Counted from the stretch's first letter, positions 48,291-59,803 are shown. The stretch: 64,000 bases of DNA from Haplomitrium mnioides (GCA_049999725.1 JBNGIS010033819.1:1-64000); one strand, 5' to 3'. A program made the numbers and translations. Notes: generated by a model from the letters alone, not told the origin.

Positions 48291-48770
48291 AGAGGGGTGA
48301 TTGTGAAGTCTCATGCATTGTATGTAAGTGAGACTCAATTGTTTGTCATTCTTTGTTGTATGTCTATAGATGTCATAGAATGTGTGTGGACGATGTAGTT
48401 ATGTAAGCGATATGTATGCGCACGAGAATTGTCACACCATTCCCTATAGGTTTCTATTTTTAGACATTTTGATTTTTTTGACTTCTTGTATATTAGTATA
48501 TAAGGTCATATATTCTCATCGAAAGGTTTTTTTTTATGTCTACTACTGATTGTATGAACCAAGAGTAGAGTTGAGGTATTGTAGCTCTTGGAGAAGCGTG
48601 GATTCCTTGTGAGCAAAGGTGCACTGGTTTTGATATCGAAAAATCAACACTTCGAGTTGTCTTTAGATGTCATAGAATGTTTGTAGATGATGTGGTTGTG
48701 TAAGCAATGTGTATGCACACGACATTGCAAGCAATTAGATTGTTGAAATTTTGAAGGATGTCACCTTCAA
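48291..48770 (+). repeat. LTR-like promoter repeat, copy 2, with partial internal duplication
   Basis: Begins TTGTGAAGTCTCATGC. TATATAAGG box at 48,497-48,505, then ATTGTAGCTCTTGGAGAAGCG. AGATGTCATAGAATG and the following 60 bp occur twice, from 48,361 and from 48,659. Homologous to 52,031-52,410 and 40,490-40,745. Confidence 0.6.
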
Positions 48771-48841
48771 AGGCAGTGTCAAGAGTCAGAAAACCAAGAG
48801 CATTGCGTTTTAGAGAAGCATGTGCAACCAACTAGTGACAA

Positions 48842-49192
48842 TGTGACCACTATGGAGTTATGGGTCACAACAAAGATAGATGTTTTTCTCTTCATCTAGA
48901 GTCACAACAAGAAGGAGCTCCTACAAGTGAGCAAGACAGAGGCAAAAGAGGGGTTCGTGACCGAAGAGCACCACTAGCTAAGAGATTTGGAGTAGGTGCT
49001 CAAGCTGTTATTGTGGATCCAATGGATGCTAGGACAAAACAATTGAAGCATCAATTAAATGCCATGACTATGGCACAATCAAGACCCAATTCTGGAGTTG
49101 AAACCTCTATATCTTATCGAGATGATGAAATGGGGTTTATGTGTGAGACAACATATGTTGATATATCTACAACTATGATAACAACAACATGA
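48842..49192 (+). pseudogene. Gag zinc-knuckle fragment of element D
   Basis: CDHYGVMGHNKDRCFSLH is a CCHC-type zinc knuckle whose second Cys is Tyr (48,842-48,883), followed by a basic stretch (RGKRGVRDRRAPLAKR) and a linker. This is the nucleocapsid part of a retrotransposon gag. The capsid is missing: the LTR-like repeat ends only about 80 bp upstream. The protease follows in the same orientation. Confidence 0.65.
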
Positions 49193-49639
49193 AAAGCTCT
49201 TGAATCTAAAGGAGCAACAATAGAGTTAGATTCTCAAAAAATGGATTCTTAGTAGCAAATAAGGCTTCCACAACCGTTTTAGTTGATAAATTTGGTGAGA
49301 ACCACTTCCATGAATCCACTCAAGCTTTTAAAAATACAGAGATAGTAAGGTTTGTGGTATATAAGCCACTATTTTGTGTTATGGATATGTTTCCCGAAAA
49401 AGTCACACAAGTTAAAGTGTTCAAGTTGGCAGATACATTATATAAGGAGACTTAAGATCCTACTTTGAGTATAGTTTGAGACCAGTGAGTGGAGAAACTA
49501 ACAAAAGTGTCTCTACATTTGAAGTGAGATATGACATGTTGTTGTGACCTGATTGATAGAGTTTACAACCCAAATTGTATTTGAGAAGATCAGATTCAAG
49601 CTCATTGTGGTGTCTCTGACAATCAAAGTAATATTTTTC

Positions 49640-49965
49640 GACTAATTGGATTCTTCAAATATGTGATGCAAGTCATCAAGAATATTTTTGGATATTGGTG
49701 CCCAACCACTCATGTTAGGCAAGTTACCAATAAAGGTTTGGGATTGAGGTCGAAAGATGTAGAGATTTTCCCTTCAACCACACACCACATCACATGTGAA
49801 AAGATTGAGCTTAGAGCCCAAGATGATCAAACTATAGATAGCTTGTGGATGAACACTTATACCAAACTTACAAAAGGCTAAGTCATACAACGTCATAGTT
49901 GGGTGTACAATGTTGTATTCAATAAAGTCAACAATGAATTTTGGGATAAGTTTTTGCCCTATCAG
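49640..49965 (+). pseudogene. Aspartic protease of element D
   Basis: IFLDIGAQPLMLGKL gives a retropepsin active site (Asp-Ile-Gly, 49,691-49,699). After a frameshift come KGLGLRSKDVEIFPST and THHITCEKIE, then SYNVIVGCTMLYSIKSTM, which matches the usual C-terminal block (xDVLVGxxxLYP). A separate lineage from the proteases of A, B and E. It precedes a methyltransferase-like segment. Confidence 0.65.
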
Positions 49966-50360
49966 CCTAGATGAAAATCTAATGAGGCAAAATTGAGCTA
50001 GTTGCTATGAGATTTGATGGACCACTTGAGGGTCAACTATCACAACCTATTGCTTTGGCAACACTTTGTGATGTGATCAATAATTTTTCTAATTTGTTGG
50101 AAAGAAATGTACATGCAACCAAAAATGCTTCCATTGATGAAGCATTTCGAGAGTATACAAAGCTATAATCACCACCAAGTAAGGTGAATCATTCTAGTTG
50201 AAGTAAGGGGAGGTTGTGGCAATTACAAGCATTCATATTGATTCAAGACATTTGGTATAATGCATTTACGTCATATCCTACATTGGATGGTTCTGTCACA
50301 CATAGACCTGTAAATCTCTCACTACTAAATACTATGTCAATTTTATGCCAACATCCTATT

Positions 50361-50908
50361 GATGGTATTTGTAAGTTGTAATTGTTTGGTAGAACTAAGA
50401 TAATGTTACTTGTTGTATTACAAGCAAGAATTCCAATTCTTTGTTTTTTGTTTATAGAAAAAGAAGAGATCATTTGGACAGTCTCATTGCAGCATGTAGC
50501 ATTGATGGTTGCAAAAAATCCACAATTGCTTTCAGTGAGTGCAGTGAAAAGTTATCTACATACATTTTTTACCAACATTTTATTGTTGAAAGGCACACTA
50601 CTTAACTAGAGTAGGTTCAAATGATTTATGGATTGTTGGATGGTCATGTCAAGGCCAATCAAGGTGTCTTAGATAAGGATTGCAAGATCTTCCTTCAAAT
50701 AGAAAATCTTGAGAATCCTACTTCATTTCCAAGTCTATCTTGTACCACCTTCTACGTATATTTTGGAAGTGTGCTGATTTTTAGAGATAATTGCCAATGT
50801 ATTGTGGATAGTGTTTATTATATACGCTCATGGATAAGGTATGGAGTAATGTTAGATGCAACACATGGAGGATCACAAGCACACCGTGCACAATTTGATT
50901 CCTATTAA
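50361..50908 (+). pseudogene. Retrotransposon-borne C5 cytosine DNA methyltransferase domain, broken
   Basis: In broken frames but correct order I read: GICKL-stop-LFGRTKIMLLVVLQA (motif I, usually FxGxG); LCFLFIEKEE (motif II region); HVALMVAKNPQLL; then DLWIVGWSCQGQSRCLR with GLQDL after a TAA (motif IV, Pro-Cys-Gln, here Ser-Cys-Gln, Cys codon 50,647-50,649). Next come PPSTYILEV (motif VI, ENV, Glu kept at 50,766-50,768) and YIRSWIRYGVMLDATHGGSQ-AHR (motif VIII region). Spacing and order fit a C5 methyltransferase, which methylates DNA cytosines. It sits between a retrotransposon protease and an RT fragment on the same strand. DNMT-carrying Ty3/gypsy elements are known from some algae and other eukaryotes. 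At least three frameshifts and two stops; not functional. By-eye alignment only. Confidence 0.65.
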
Positions 50909-51880
50909 AATGTTGAAGTAGACTTTTAATAGGATTGGAAGGTCACTAGATGTTGGATTGGTTGCTGTCTCTACTAATGGAGTTGATGTTGAGACCTTTC
51001 CAGGAGAAAAAGTTGAGGATTCCAATCTAGATGAGAATATTCACAATGATAGGCATGTATTGGAGTATTTACACACACATTTTATGAGTGAATAGCTTAA
51101 TGCCAAGAAGCAAGAAAGAGTCCAACAATGAGTAGTACACAATTTTAGAAAGAGTACAACAATGAGTTGGTCACAATGAAGATTGGGATCTCCAATTATA
51201 GTTGCTAATTATGGATTATACATTCAATAAGCAAGCATATTTGGTGTATTTCTTAACATATTTTCTACTTCATGAGAGGAAATGTGATCTACCCTTTTCT
51301 ATTTGACATAGTTTTGCTATGGTTGAGGATCTAGATTATCTAAATAATGAGGTGTAGGTGTCTGCAGAGAGAGTCTTGGCATGCCTAGAGAGTGTCTTGG
51401 TATTTGAGAGAGTTATATCCATTTAGTTTGGCAACCTTCCCATTACTCTACATTGTGACACTTTGCAATATGCTACCATACGTGGAGGTCGATATCACAC
51501 TAGGATTCAAAGGTGTCATCATGGTGGTTATAATGAAACCCACAACACTTGAGGTCACTATTGGACATCAGATTTAGCATATATGTGAGGTACTACCCTC
51601 AAGAGCTCTAGAGTTGTAGGGAGTGATGGCATGATATGGAAGGATCATGTGCGCAATCGTGTACATTGTCACCTTACAAAGGCACTATGAACCCAAGTTT
51701 TGCATGAGTTCTTATAGGCTTGAAATACATGCTATGTGGTTCTCCTAACATAGCAACCACCATGTTGATCTGTGATAAATGTTCTAAGGAATAGTACATG
51801 TCTTGTTTGATACCTTCATTGGATACTATGCCCGGGGTACCATGGTTCTACCATCACTGTTTATAGCACAAATAGTTTCC
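50909..51880 (+). other. Element D interior, unassigned
   Basis: Between methyltransferase and RT. An open piece at about 50,943-51,092 is acidic (ETFPGEKVEDSNLDENIHND) and could be the methyltransferase C-terminus or a linker. The rest has short frames without a motif I can name. Confidence 0.4.
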
Positions 51881-51885
51881 ATTAA

Positions 51886-52005
51886 GTTCTAGGATTGGTA
51901 TAGATTATAAGAGAGTGAATGATGGGACTCCATTGCATCCAACCTCATAGTCTTTGCCTCATTAGGTGTACATCAATTTTCTAGAAGATAGATGGCTAGC
52001 TAGTG
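51886..52005 (+). pseudogene. Reverse transcriptase fragment of element D
   Basis: RIGIDYKRVNDGTPLHPTS followed after a TAG by SLPH and further on INFLEDRW matches the gypsy RT block usually written RxCVDYRxxNxxTxxDPxPLP. Only this N-terminal part remains; the LTR-like repeat starts about 25 bp later, so the remainder of pol is deleted. Confidence 0.5.
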
Positions 52006-52030
52006 TTAGGAGACTTACCCACAAGCTAGA

Positions 52031-52545
52031 GGCAATTGTGAGGTCTCATCTTTTGCATGCGCATGAGACTTAGTTGTTTTCTATTCTCTATTTTGTGCTT
52101 GTAGTTGTTATAATATGTGTATAGAAATATAGTTGTGTGAGAAATGTGTATCCGCATGGCAATTCTGAGACCATTCCAAGTTTAAATTTCTAGTTTTAAG
52201 TGCTTTGATTTTGTAATCTTTTCTTGCTTAAGTATAAAAGGCATTACATTCCAATTGAAAGGTTGTCTTTTGATGCCATAAAAACTATAAGAGAGCTAAA
52301 GTATTGCATTTCTTGCAGAGATGAGGTCTCTTTGTAAGAAATTGTGCATTGAATCACATATTAAAAAGGTCAACATTTGAGTTTCTTGAGAATCGTGTTT
52401 GAAAAAAATCATTGTGAGGTCTTATGTTTTGTATGCATATGAGATCGAGTTGATTGCTATTCTTTGTTGTGTATTTGTTGTTGTCATATAATATGTGTGG
52501 ATGATGAAGTTGTGTAAGTGATGTGTATGTGGACGACATACATCT
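52031..52545 (+). repeat. LTR-like promoter repeat, copy 3, with 375-bp tandem start
   Basis: TTGTGAGGTCT begins at 52,037 and again at 52,412, a spacing of 375. The first unit is followed by TATAAAAGG (52,233-52,241) and TTTGAGTTTCTTGAGAATCG; the second continues only to about 52,545. It matches 48,291-48,770 in structure and sequence, so the two may be the LTRs of element D. Confidence 0.6.
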
Positions 52546-53844
52546 CAAGTTACATTGAGTCTTCTTTACTTATACTTCAACTTTATATTAAAGAGCTATA
52601 AGCAATCCTTACAATAATGATGACAACTTCTCATATGCTCCTAATGAATTGATTGCAATAAGAGCTTGTAATATATGCATGCAATTGTTTTTTTTCCTAA
52701 AAAAAAGTGTCTCCAAACAACAAAGATATAAATCTTCTTTGGAAAACAAATTATCCATAGAAATGACATGTTTGGTTGACAAATACATCTTTACTTACAA
52801 AACTAGATGATTTAAGAGAAAATTCTTACATTTTATAACAACTTGCACTTGCATTTGTGCCCAATCAACTTAAGTTGGCTGATCTTTAAGCCAATGATAA
52901 CCTTAAATAGTATGAAATTACACTCACATAACTATAAATTTCATGTACTTGCATAAACTTTGGATACTTATTTCAAATCTTAAGAAGAAGTGGCTTTTGA
53001 GTTTTTAATACATCATGTTCTCTACCATGAGTGACAATAAATAATCTTCTGTTAATAGATCAAACTTTTTCTTTGATAGAATATTTTGAGCATATTTCAA
53101 AATCTTATTGATATTTAAATTCTATTGAAACTAATGAAGCTATCAATAAGTTGTTCAGCTTGTATTATTGACATATATTGTTTATGAGGTTTTATTTATC
53201 TATTATTGGTGCACACACATGAGCATATTGCAAGCAATCGGATGACTTAGCTTTCGACAGTTAAAATGTCATGTATTTTAGTTCAAGTGCTTATGCTCTA
53301 GATCAACACGTGTTTGTTGCTGTACTATATTAATCTCCATAGTTAAAGCCTAATTTATGACATATGTACAACTAGTAAAAATAAGTTGAGAATATATACT
53401 AACTAATGCAGAGAAAAGAAATGAATAAGATTGCTCAACCATGTGCATGGCTTACTCTAAATAGCAAGTCTCTCTCATTGTCACTTCTATTATAGTACAA
53501 AGCTTCAATACTCAAACCAAAAACTCAAGTGTTTTGCCTTCAACTACATCCAAAATTTGCATCATATTATTTTAAAATTGTACACCATAACTTCTTTGTG
53601 TACCAATCATGTTCTTAGACTCAAAAAAAGAGATGGTCAAAGCAACAAACTTACATTTTCTAGTTCAATTTGATATATTTGCCAAGTCTTTATAGTTGAA
53701 TTAACCAAAAAAGAATTCACCTACAATCTTTTCTTCTCCTAGTAGCTTTAGAAAATTTGCAGTTAAATAAGAAATTTTTAGTTTTGGCTTAAATTATTTT
53801 TTATTATATGTTTTCTCCTTTGAAAACACAAATTGTTCTCTTCA
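52546..53844. other. AT-rich, no supported gene
   Basis: No coding signature read on either strand. By position it may be interior of the minus-strand element that starts at 54.4 kb. Confidence 0.4.
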
Positions 53845-53976
53845 TTTTCTAAGCAATGTTTGTTGCATTGTTTTTATTTGTATTCTAACATCTAATACTA
53901 AAGAAACATGTTCAATTTGTTGTTGCATTATTTGACTCAATGACTCATTTGTTCCTAGACTCTCAATGTAGCTCAT
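53845..53976 (-). pseudogene. Start of a gag-like frame, minus-strand LTR element
   Basis: 43 codons from ATG at 53,976 (minus), beginning MSYIESLGTNESLSQIMQQQ, Gln-rich and helical, ending in a stop at about 53,845. It lies just inside a primer-site-like sequence, where gag is expected. Too short for a family call. Confidence 0.35.
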
Positions 53977-53990
53977 TATTGAAATCAATA

Positions 53991-54006
53991 GTTGGTTTTG
54001 ATACTA
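53991..54006 (-). other. Primer-site-like sequence
   Basis: The minus strand reads TAGTATCAAAACCAAC, close to the TGGTATCARARCC form complementary to initiator tRNA-Met that many plant LTR elements use. It stands 2 bp from the end of the adjacent LTR-like repeat. Confidence 0.5.
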
Positions 54007-54008
54007 CT

Positions 54009-54420
54009 GTAAAAGAACTCAAATATGAGCTCAAAGAAAGTAAACAAATGCCAAGATAAGCTATCACCAAAAAAGAGCATAAGCAAAAGCTCAAACATTT
54101 GAGAAGAATTCCAAAATGAGTAGTGAGAGGCAACAAAGCCTCTATATTTTTATTTGTAGAATTAGTGTCACTTCACCCACAAGTTACTTCAAGTAGCACT
54201 AACACATACTCGAACCTAGAAGTAACCTTATCACGTCCTCCGACCTAAAGTTAAGCTTGTCTCAATTCTATTTGTTTCATTTCTCTATAGGTATCTTCAT
54301 CACATCTTTCAATCAAAAAGTAACGTTGTCTCACTTCTACCACTTTTATTGATCAATACCATTTTTTGGTCACTACAGCTTACTTCACTCCTTTATATTT
54401 GTTATAATCTAATACTTTTT
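54009..54420 (-). repeat. LTR-like repeat, minus orientation (5' copy)
   Basis: The minus strand ends in AGTTCTTTTACA at 54,009. Homologous to 39,012-39,370. If the two are a pair, the element spanned about 39.0-54.4 kb with elements D and E inside it. No target duplication was confirmed. Confidence 0.5.
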
Positions 54421-54479
54421 CTATTAAATAGTCTTAACAATATTGTAGTTTATATTGTAAAATATAAATTTGTATATTT

Positions 54480-54770
54480 TTCAAGTCTTTATATTATTAA
54501 CAATGGCTACTTTGAACAAAAACTACTACTAAGTTCATATTTCATTTGACAATCACATATTTGTTTTAATGACTTAGTATTGAAAAACATCAATTTTATA
54601 TTTGCAATTTGTTTTCCAAGAAAACTGTTTTAAATAAATACAAGTTGCCTATTTTATGTGAAGATTATATTTCAAAACTGGTTTTTGTAATTAAAATGTT
54701 TAGAAATACTATTAAAATGTTTAATTGTTGAAAATTGAATCAAACAAATGTGTTTATGAAAAACTATTCA
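54480..54770 (-). repeat. Inverted diverged copy of the 42.1-42.4 kb repeat
   Basis: TGGCTACTTTGAACAAAAA, then TGACTTAGTATTGAAAAACA and TTTGCAATTTG follow the reverse complement of 42,402 down to about 42,220 in the same order. Identity unknown. Confidence 0.55.
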
Positions 54771-54782
54771 ATCAAGCATGGA

Positions 54783-55070
54783 TGCTTATATAAGCATGGA
54801 CTCCAAATTGGAACTCTAAATCCTATACCTGCATGGGTTGTTGAACCTCATGCAGACATGGACTACTGAAGCTCATATGTACAAGGACTCTAAATTGGAA
54901 CCTTAAAAGCCTATGTGTGCATGGGTTGCTAAAGCCTATGTGTGCATCAAGTGTCGAAGTCCACACACACATAGAGTGATAAAGTTCATACACACATGGA
55001 GTCAGACTTTGAATCGGAAGCCTTCAACCCATGCACATATTTGTTCCTAAAGCTAATGCGTAGGGTCTCT
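54783..55070. repeat. Tandem array with ATGTGYGCATGG core
   Basis: Alternating half-units such as AAAGCCTATGTGTGCATGGG and CTCATGCAGACATGGACTNC, with an ATTGGAACYCT spacer. Period about 60 with irregular units. Same family as 57,300-57,597. Confidence 0.7.
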
Positions 55071-57299
55071 AAGTCAGAACTATAAAACCTCTATGTTGAT
55101 AGGTTGGTTAATATGTGAATACTTTGTTGATATGTGAGTGTCAAATACAAAATAAATAGAAAATATTGGAGTTCAAAAACGCTACTCTAAAGTGGCTATG
55201 GGTCTATATATACACCAAAGTGCATAGTGAAATGCTATATTCTCATAGCATCGGGGTTTGTGGCTCCAATCTTCACTCACAAGTGTTTTCAATGGACTTG
55301 TTGTGATTTTGATTTATGGGCGTGGCTTGTTGGTAGTACCTAGCTTATCTCATATTCAAGTTCTGGTTTTCATACAATACTGAGATATATTTTGTAGTAA
55401 ATGTTAACCAACAAGGAAGATGTTCCCAATATGTTTTTCAAGAATTTAAGACTAATGGTCATTACGTGTTAATTCATTAATAGTAATCAAATTGATTGCA
55501 TGCAAGTGAGGTGAGCAAAAAGTAGGGCATGTACTCAACAGTCACTAACAAAGTCACAATAAAAAAAATCAAGAAAATGCTCTAGAATAGAATGTAGAAA
55601 TAATTTTTCTTACTTCTCCAATCTCTACTACGATAATTGTTAAACTGAAAAAATTAGTATGTATGGGGCAAAAACTTCCAAATTCAAATGTATTTTTGAT
55701 AATAATGCAAGTCTTTAGCAACAACGAAAGAATGTGATTTTAACAATCAAACAAAGCTCTCATTGTATGTGATTCATTTAATTTGGGTTTTGAAGTAATC
55801 ACATAAATGGACAAACTTGCTACAACCCAATAAAAGGACAAAATAGAACCATGTTTTGGAGATATACAACGGAAGTTCCAAAGGAAAACCATCATCTTAG
55901 AATAAAGAGTTGCTTAGTTTTTGAGTGATGGTCTAAGCTTTTAAGCAATTATTTTGACAAAGCACTAGTGAAGACTTGGTTGAACTCCAAGGTTTTGCAA
56001 CTCAATGAAATATCCATATGCTCTAGTAGGCTAAATATCACCATACAAACAAGTCTAGCCTCAAAGAAGAAATGTAAGAAAAAATATTAGATCACATGGG
56101 TTATAGAAAATATTCATGAGAAAATGCACAATCTAATTACTGAAGCAGATTCGCACTCCAGCACCAAACTCTATGGTTTTATTCTATAACAACTTTGAAA
56201 TTCTATACTTAAGCCAATGTGTTATGGAATGATAGACATAGAAAATACCTATGAGCAAACTTCGATTAGGCTTTGCAAACCTATAGATGTCTTGCAAACA
56301 GAAAAATAAAGCTCACTACTTGTTGCTCGAAGGGGAAATTGTAGGTCCTATGAGGGAATGAAAGTTGCCACAATTGAAAATGGAAAACTAGTCAAAGAGG
56401 AATACACAATGCAGCCTTGTGGTATGGAGCCCTCAAAACTATACCAGTAATTTACTCCAAAAACACCCAATCTTTTGCGCCTCAAACCTCTTAGAATCTT
56501 TTTTGCACATGATGACCTTATGCGTGCATAGTCTTCCAGATAAACTGGAAGTCTATGCTTGTATAGAGCTTGGAGTAAGGTCTTTGACAGCCCATATATG
56601 CATGGGTACTAAGTCCATGTGCAAGTAAAAAAATGCCCTACACCTTGAGCCTCAACTTGAAATTATTTGCTTCCATTTATCCACAATGTTAACAACAATT
56701 TTCTTGGCTTTTGTTTGTGATCAAGAAAAAAAATCATTCATGAATTAGTAGATTTTGTCACTCAATTTTTGCATGTTCCACTAATTGCACTTCAATTAAT
56801 TAATTAAAACAATTATGCCAATAAAACTAAATTCTCTCATATACTAAAGAGAAATAGTTGGCATACCAAAAACACAATACCCTATTAGATTAGAGTAGAT
56901 CTAAGATTTAGACTAAAGGAGATCAAAGATTTGAGGCTTGAAAATCTCTCTTATGCAATTATCTATCTACCTTTTAAAATATTCTTGTGCCATCTCAACA
57001 ACTTCAAGTCCTCCCAATATTATCTTTTGCAAACACTCTTCACAATCTTTGCCACTTAATCTCTTAGTCCTTTCTAATCAACTTCAACATATGACTTTAC
57101 AAGAAGAATGAATAAAACGTACCAAAATCAACCACCACTTTGCTTCAAGATTGTACTAGTTGTTGGCAACTTGTGTATTCTCTACATAAAGTATCCATTG
57201 TAGCTTTAACATAGTATTATTTAAACTAAATCAAACTATCAAAAATAAAAATAAAAACCTTACAATATTCATTCATAATTACTTAATGATTAGAAACTT
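55071..57299. other. AT-rich spacer, no supported gene
   Basis: Nothing coding recognised. A short stretch at about 56,519-56,630 repeats the same core (TTATGCGTGCATAGTCTTCC, CCATATATGCATGGG). Confidence 0.5.
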
Positions 57300-57597
57300 G
57301 AGCACGTATAGATTATTGAAGCCCATGCATATATGACGCTTGAGTTGGAAACTGAAAACCTATGCGTGCATAGATTGCTAAAACCCATGTGCGCGTGGAC
57401 TTCGAGTCGGAAACTTAAAGCCTATAAACGCATGGGTTGTTGAAATCCATGTGTGCATGAACTCCAGATCGGAAACCTAAAGCCTATGCATGCATGAACT
57501 ACTAAAGCCTAGCCTATGCATGCATGAACTACTAAAGCCTTTGCACGCATGGACCCCAAACTTAAACCCTAAAGCCTATGCATGCACGAGTTGTAGC
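57300..57597. repeat. 62-bp tandem array with ATGCGTGCAT core and an exact 30-bp duplication
   Basis: GGAAAC recurs at 57,347, 57,409 and 57,471, a period of 62. Each unit has two half-units, CCTATGCRTGCATRGRTTG and CCATGTGYGCRTGGACT. At 57,481-57,540 a 30-bp block is repeated exactly head to tail. Confidence 0.85.
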
Positions 57598-59803
57598 AAA
57601 AAGTTTCTAGTAACTTTGTAGTTTATTTTGGAATTTTGAGGCATTGGAATATTTTCAAACCATAATACAAGTTTATACAAAAAAGAATGGTTTTTTGGCT
57701 TTGATTGAATTTGATAATTTAAATATTTTCATATAAGAATAAAAATTTCACTACAATTTACATGTGAATATATCATTTCCATCAAGAAAATTTGTTGAAA
57801 ACACAAAAGAAAAACAAAAAAAATTTGTGATATTGTTTTTATAAAAATACTTATATTTTCTTCTTATTTTGAATCTAAAATTAACATTTTCTATTTGCAA
57901 AAAAAAATTGTGCTTGTTTTGACTTCGCCACTCACATTCTCTTATTTTAAACAAATGAGAGAGTCACATAACTTAAGTGTTAAAGAATCAACTTTGTATA
58001 CATATTGTAGGCAAGGAATTGATCACTCTATAATAAAGACAAGAAAACTTTTAGAATGAGCAAGATAAGTTCATATGATTAGAAAATTAATTTGTACCTT
58101 CCACAAAGTGGTTAAGAATGGATATATTGTTGTAAAAAAGTTACCTTGTCGGTCAGTATCCTTATGAATAATTCTGACATTGTTGATTTTGTTTTTCTTG
58201 GTTATTTTTTGCTACATTTGCCAACATATTTCACATCATGATCTTTATAAATTGATTTAGTTTTTTTGGGTTATTTTTTGCTACATTTATCCAATGTATT
58301 GCACATCATGAGCTTTATGAAAAGGACTCTCAGTTTCAAAAAGGCTTTCACCTTTTAAGATTTTTTTAATATTTGTGTGAGGCTTTCTTTTTTGCTTGCA
58401 ATTATTTGGAGAAATCACACTAGCACTTTTTCTAAATTCCACTACTTTAGATTAATATTGGTGCCAACTTTGCTAGCATTTATCTTAGATCAATGACTTT
58501 AACTAAAATATTGTTTCTTTCACTTTTATGAGAAAGTTGGAGGTTTTTCTTGGCTCACTAACTCTAACCTCATATGTATAAAGAAAATTTTAGCCTTACA
58601 AGCTTTATATTGGATACTTTCTAAAACTTATTTAGAAAAGAAGATCATGTTTTTGAATTGATCTATTATTTCTTTAATAAAATCCGCTAGCTTTCATTTC
58701 TACCCACATTTGTCTTATGTCTTATTGTTGTGTTGATCTGTAAAAATTGTTAGCAACAAAAATTGTGGAGAAGCATAAATTTTATCAATGTTTGTCGAAC
58801 TCTCCTAGTTATACTAAAAGCTTTATATCTCTTAGGTTGAGTTTAGCATGTACTTAGCATTCACAATGCATGCAATTAATTTGTTGTTCTCATTCTACAA
58901 CTTTTATTTAACTCAAGTATCATGATTCTCTCCACTATATAGTCTGATAGAATCATGCCTTGAAAATATTCCAAAGACTTATTAAAGTAAACTTAGAGTG
59001 ATTGCTCTACTTTGTAGAGTATAAGTATTGTCTACAATTATCCAAAGAAAATGGTCATCTAATTACTCTTATGAAGTGTAGGTCTTGATTTCACTTACAA
59101 GGTAGTAGTAATAGTCTCATTACTTCTCTAGAGGCTAACTTGTAATGAATAAAGAATTGTCAAAATTGTTTTTCCAATCACTTACATACTCTAAGAGTGC
59201 TACCATCAATATCATTTAAGATTGTGTGAATGATTTTTGAATCACTCTTTATTAGTTTAATTCACAATTTCCAATCATAGTAGAGAGTGATAATGTAAAC
59301 ACTTTTAAAATTTGTTATTTACAATCTTCTTAATTAACAAAAAGTAGTTGTACGACCACTCTTTTTTTACTAGTTTAGCGATTTCTGAAATTGAGAAAAG
59401 AAAAACTCTCTACATGCTAATTGATGATTAGTTAGTATGTTAGTGACAAGCCAAATGCAATTAAGGTTCCAATTACATTGTTATTTTGCTTTAAAAAACA
59501 AGAGATTCGAAGTAGACTATAAAGATGTGATTTTTAGAGGGAATCATTAACGGGCCCATAGTAAGTCGTTAACGAGCCCATTCTCCCATTTATTACTTAA
59601 TGGAGGATTTTGATTACATCTTTGATCTAGAGGGCCTTCCCCGAGTTTGAATGTGTTAAGGTTCCTAGATTTTGGTGGCTGTAACCTCTACTACCCTCTC
59701 GAGCAGCATGTGTTTGCAGTAAACAAAAGCGCCGTCGTACTCGTCCGCAATACCCTTCAACGCACCCTCAATGGTCACTGGTGGTGTTGTAGCTGCCGGT
59801 GCT
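57598..59803. other. AT-rich spacer with a 69-bp duplication
   Basis: No gene seen. GTTATTTTTTGCTACATTT begins at 58,201 and again at 58,270, each followed by CACATCATGAKCTTTAT. A GC-richer piece at 59,640-59,800 holds a 64-codon frame without a motif; its end runs into the minisatellite. Confidence 0.5.
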
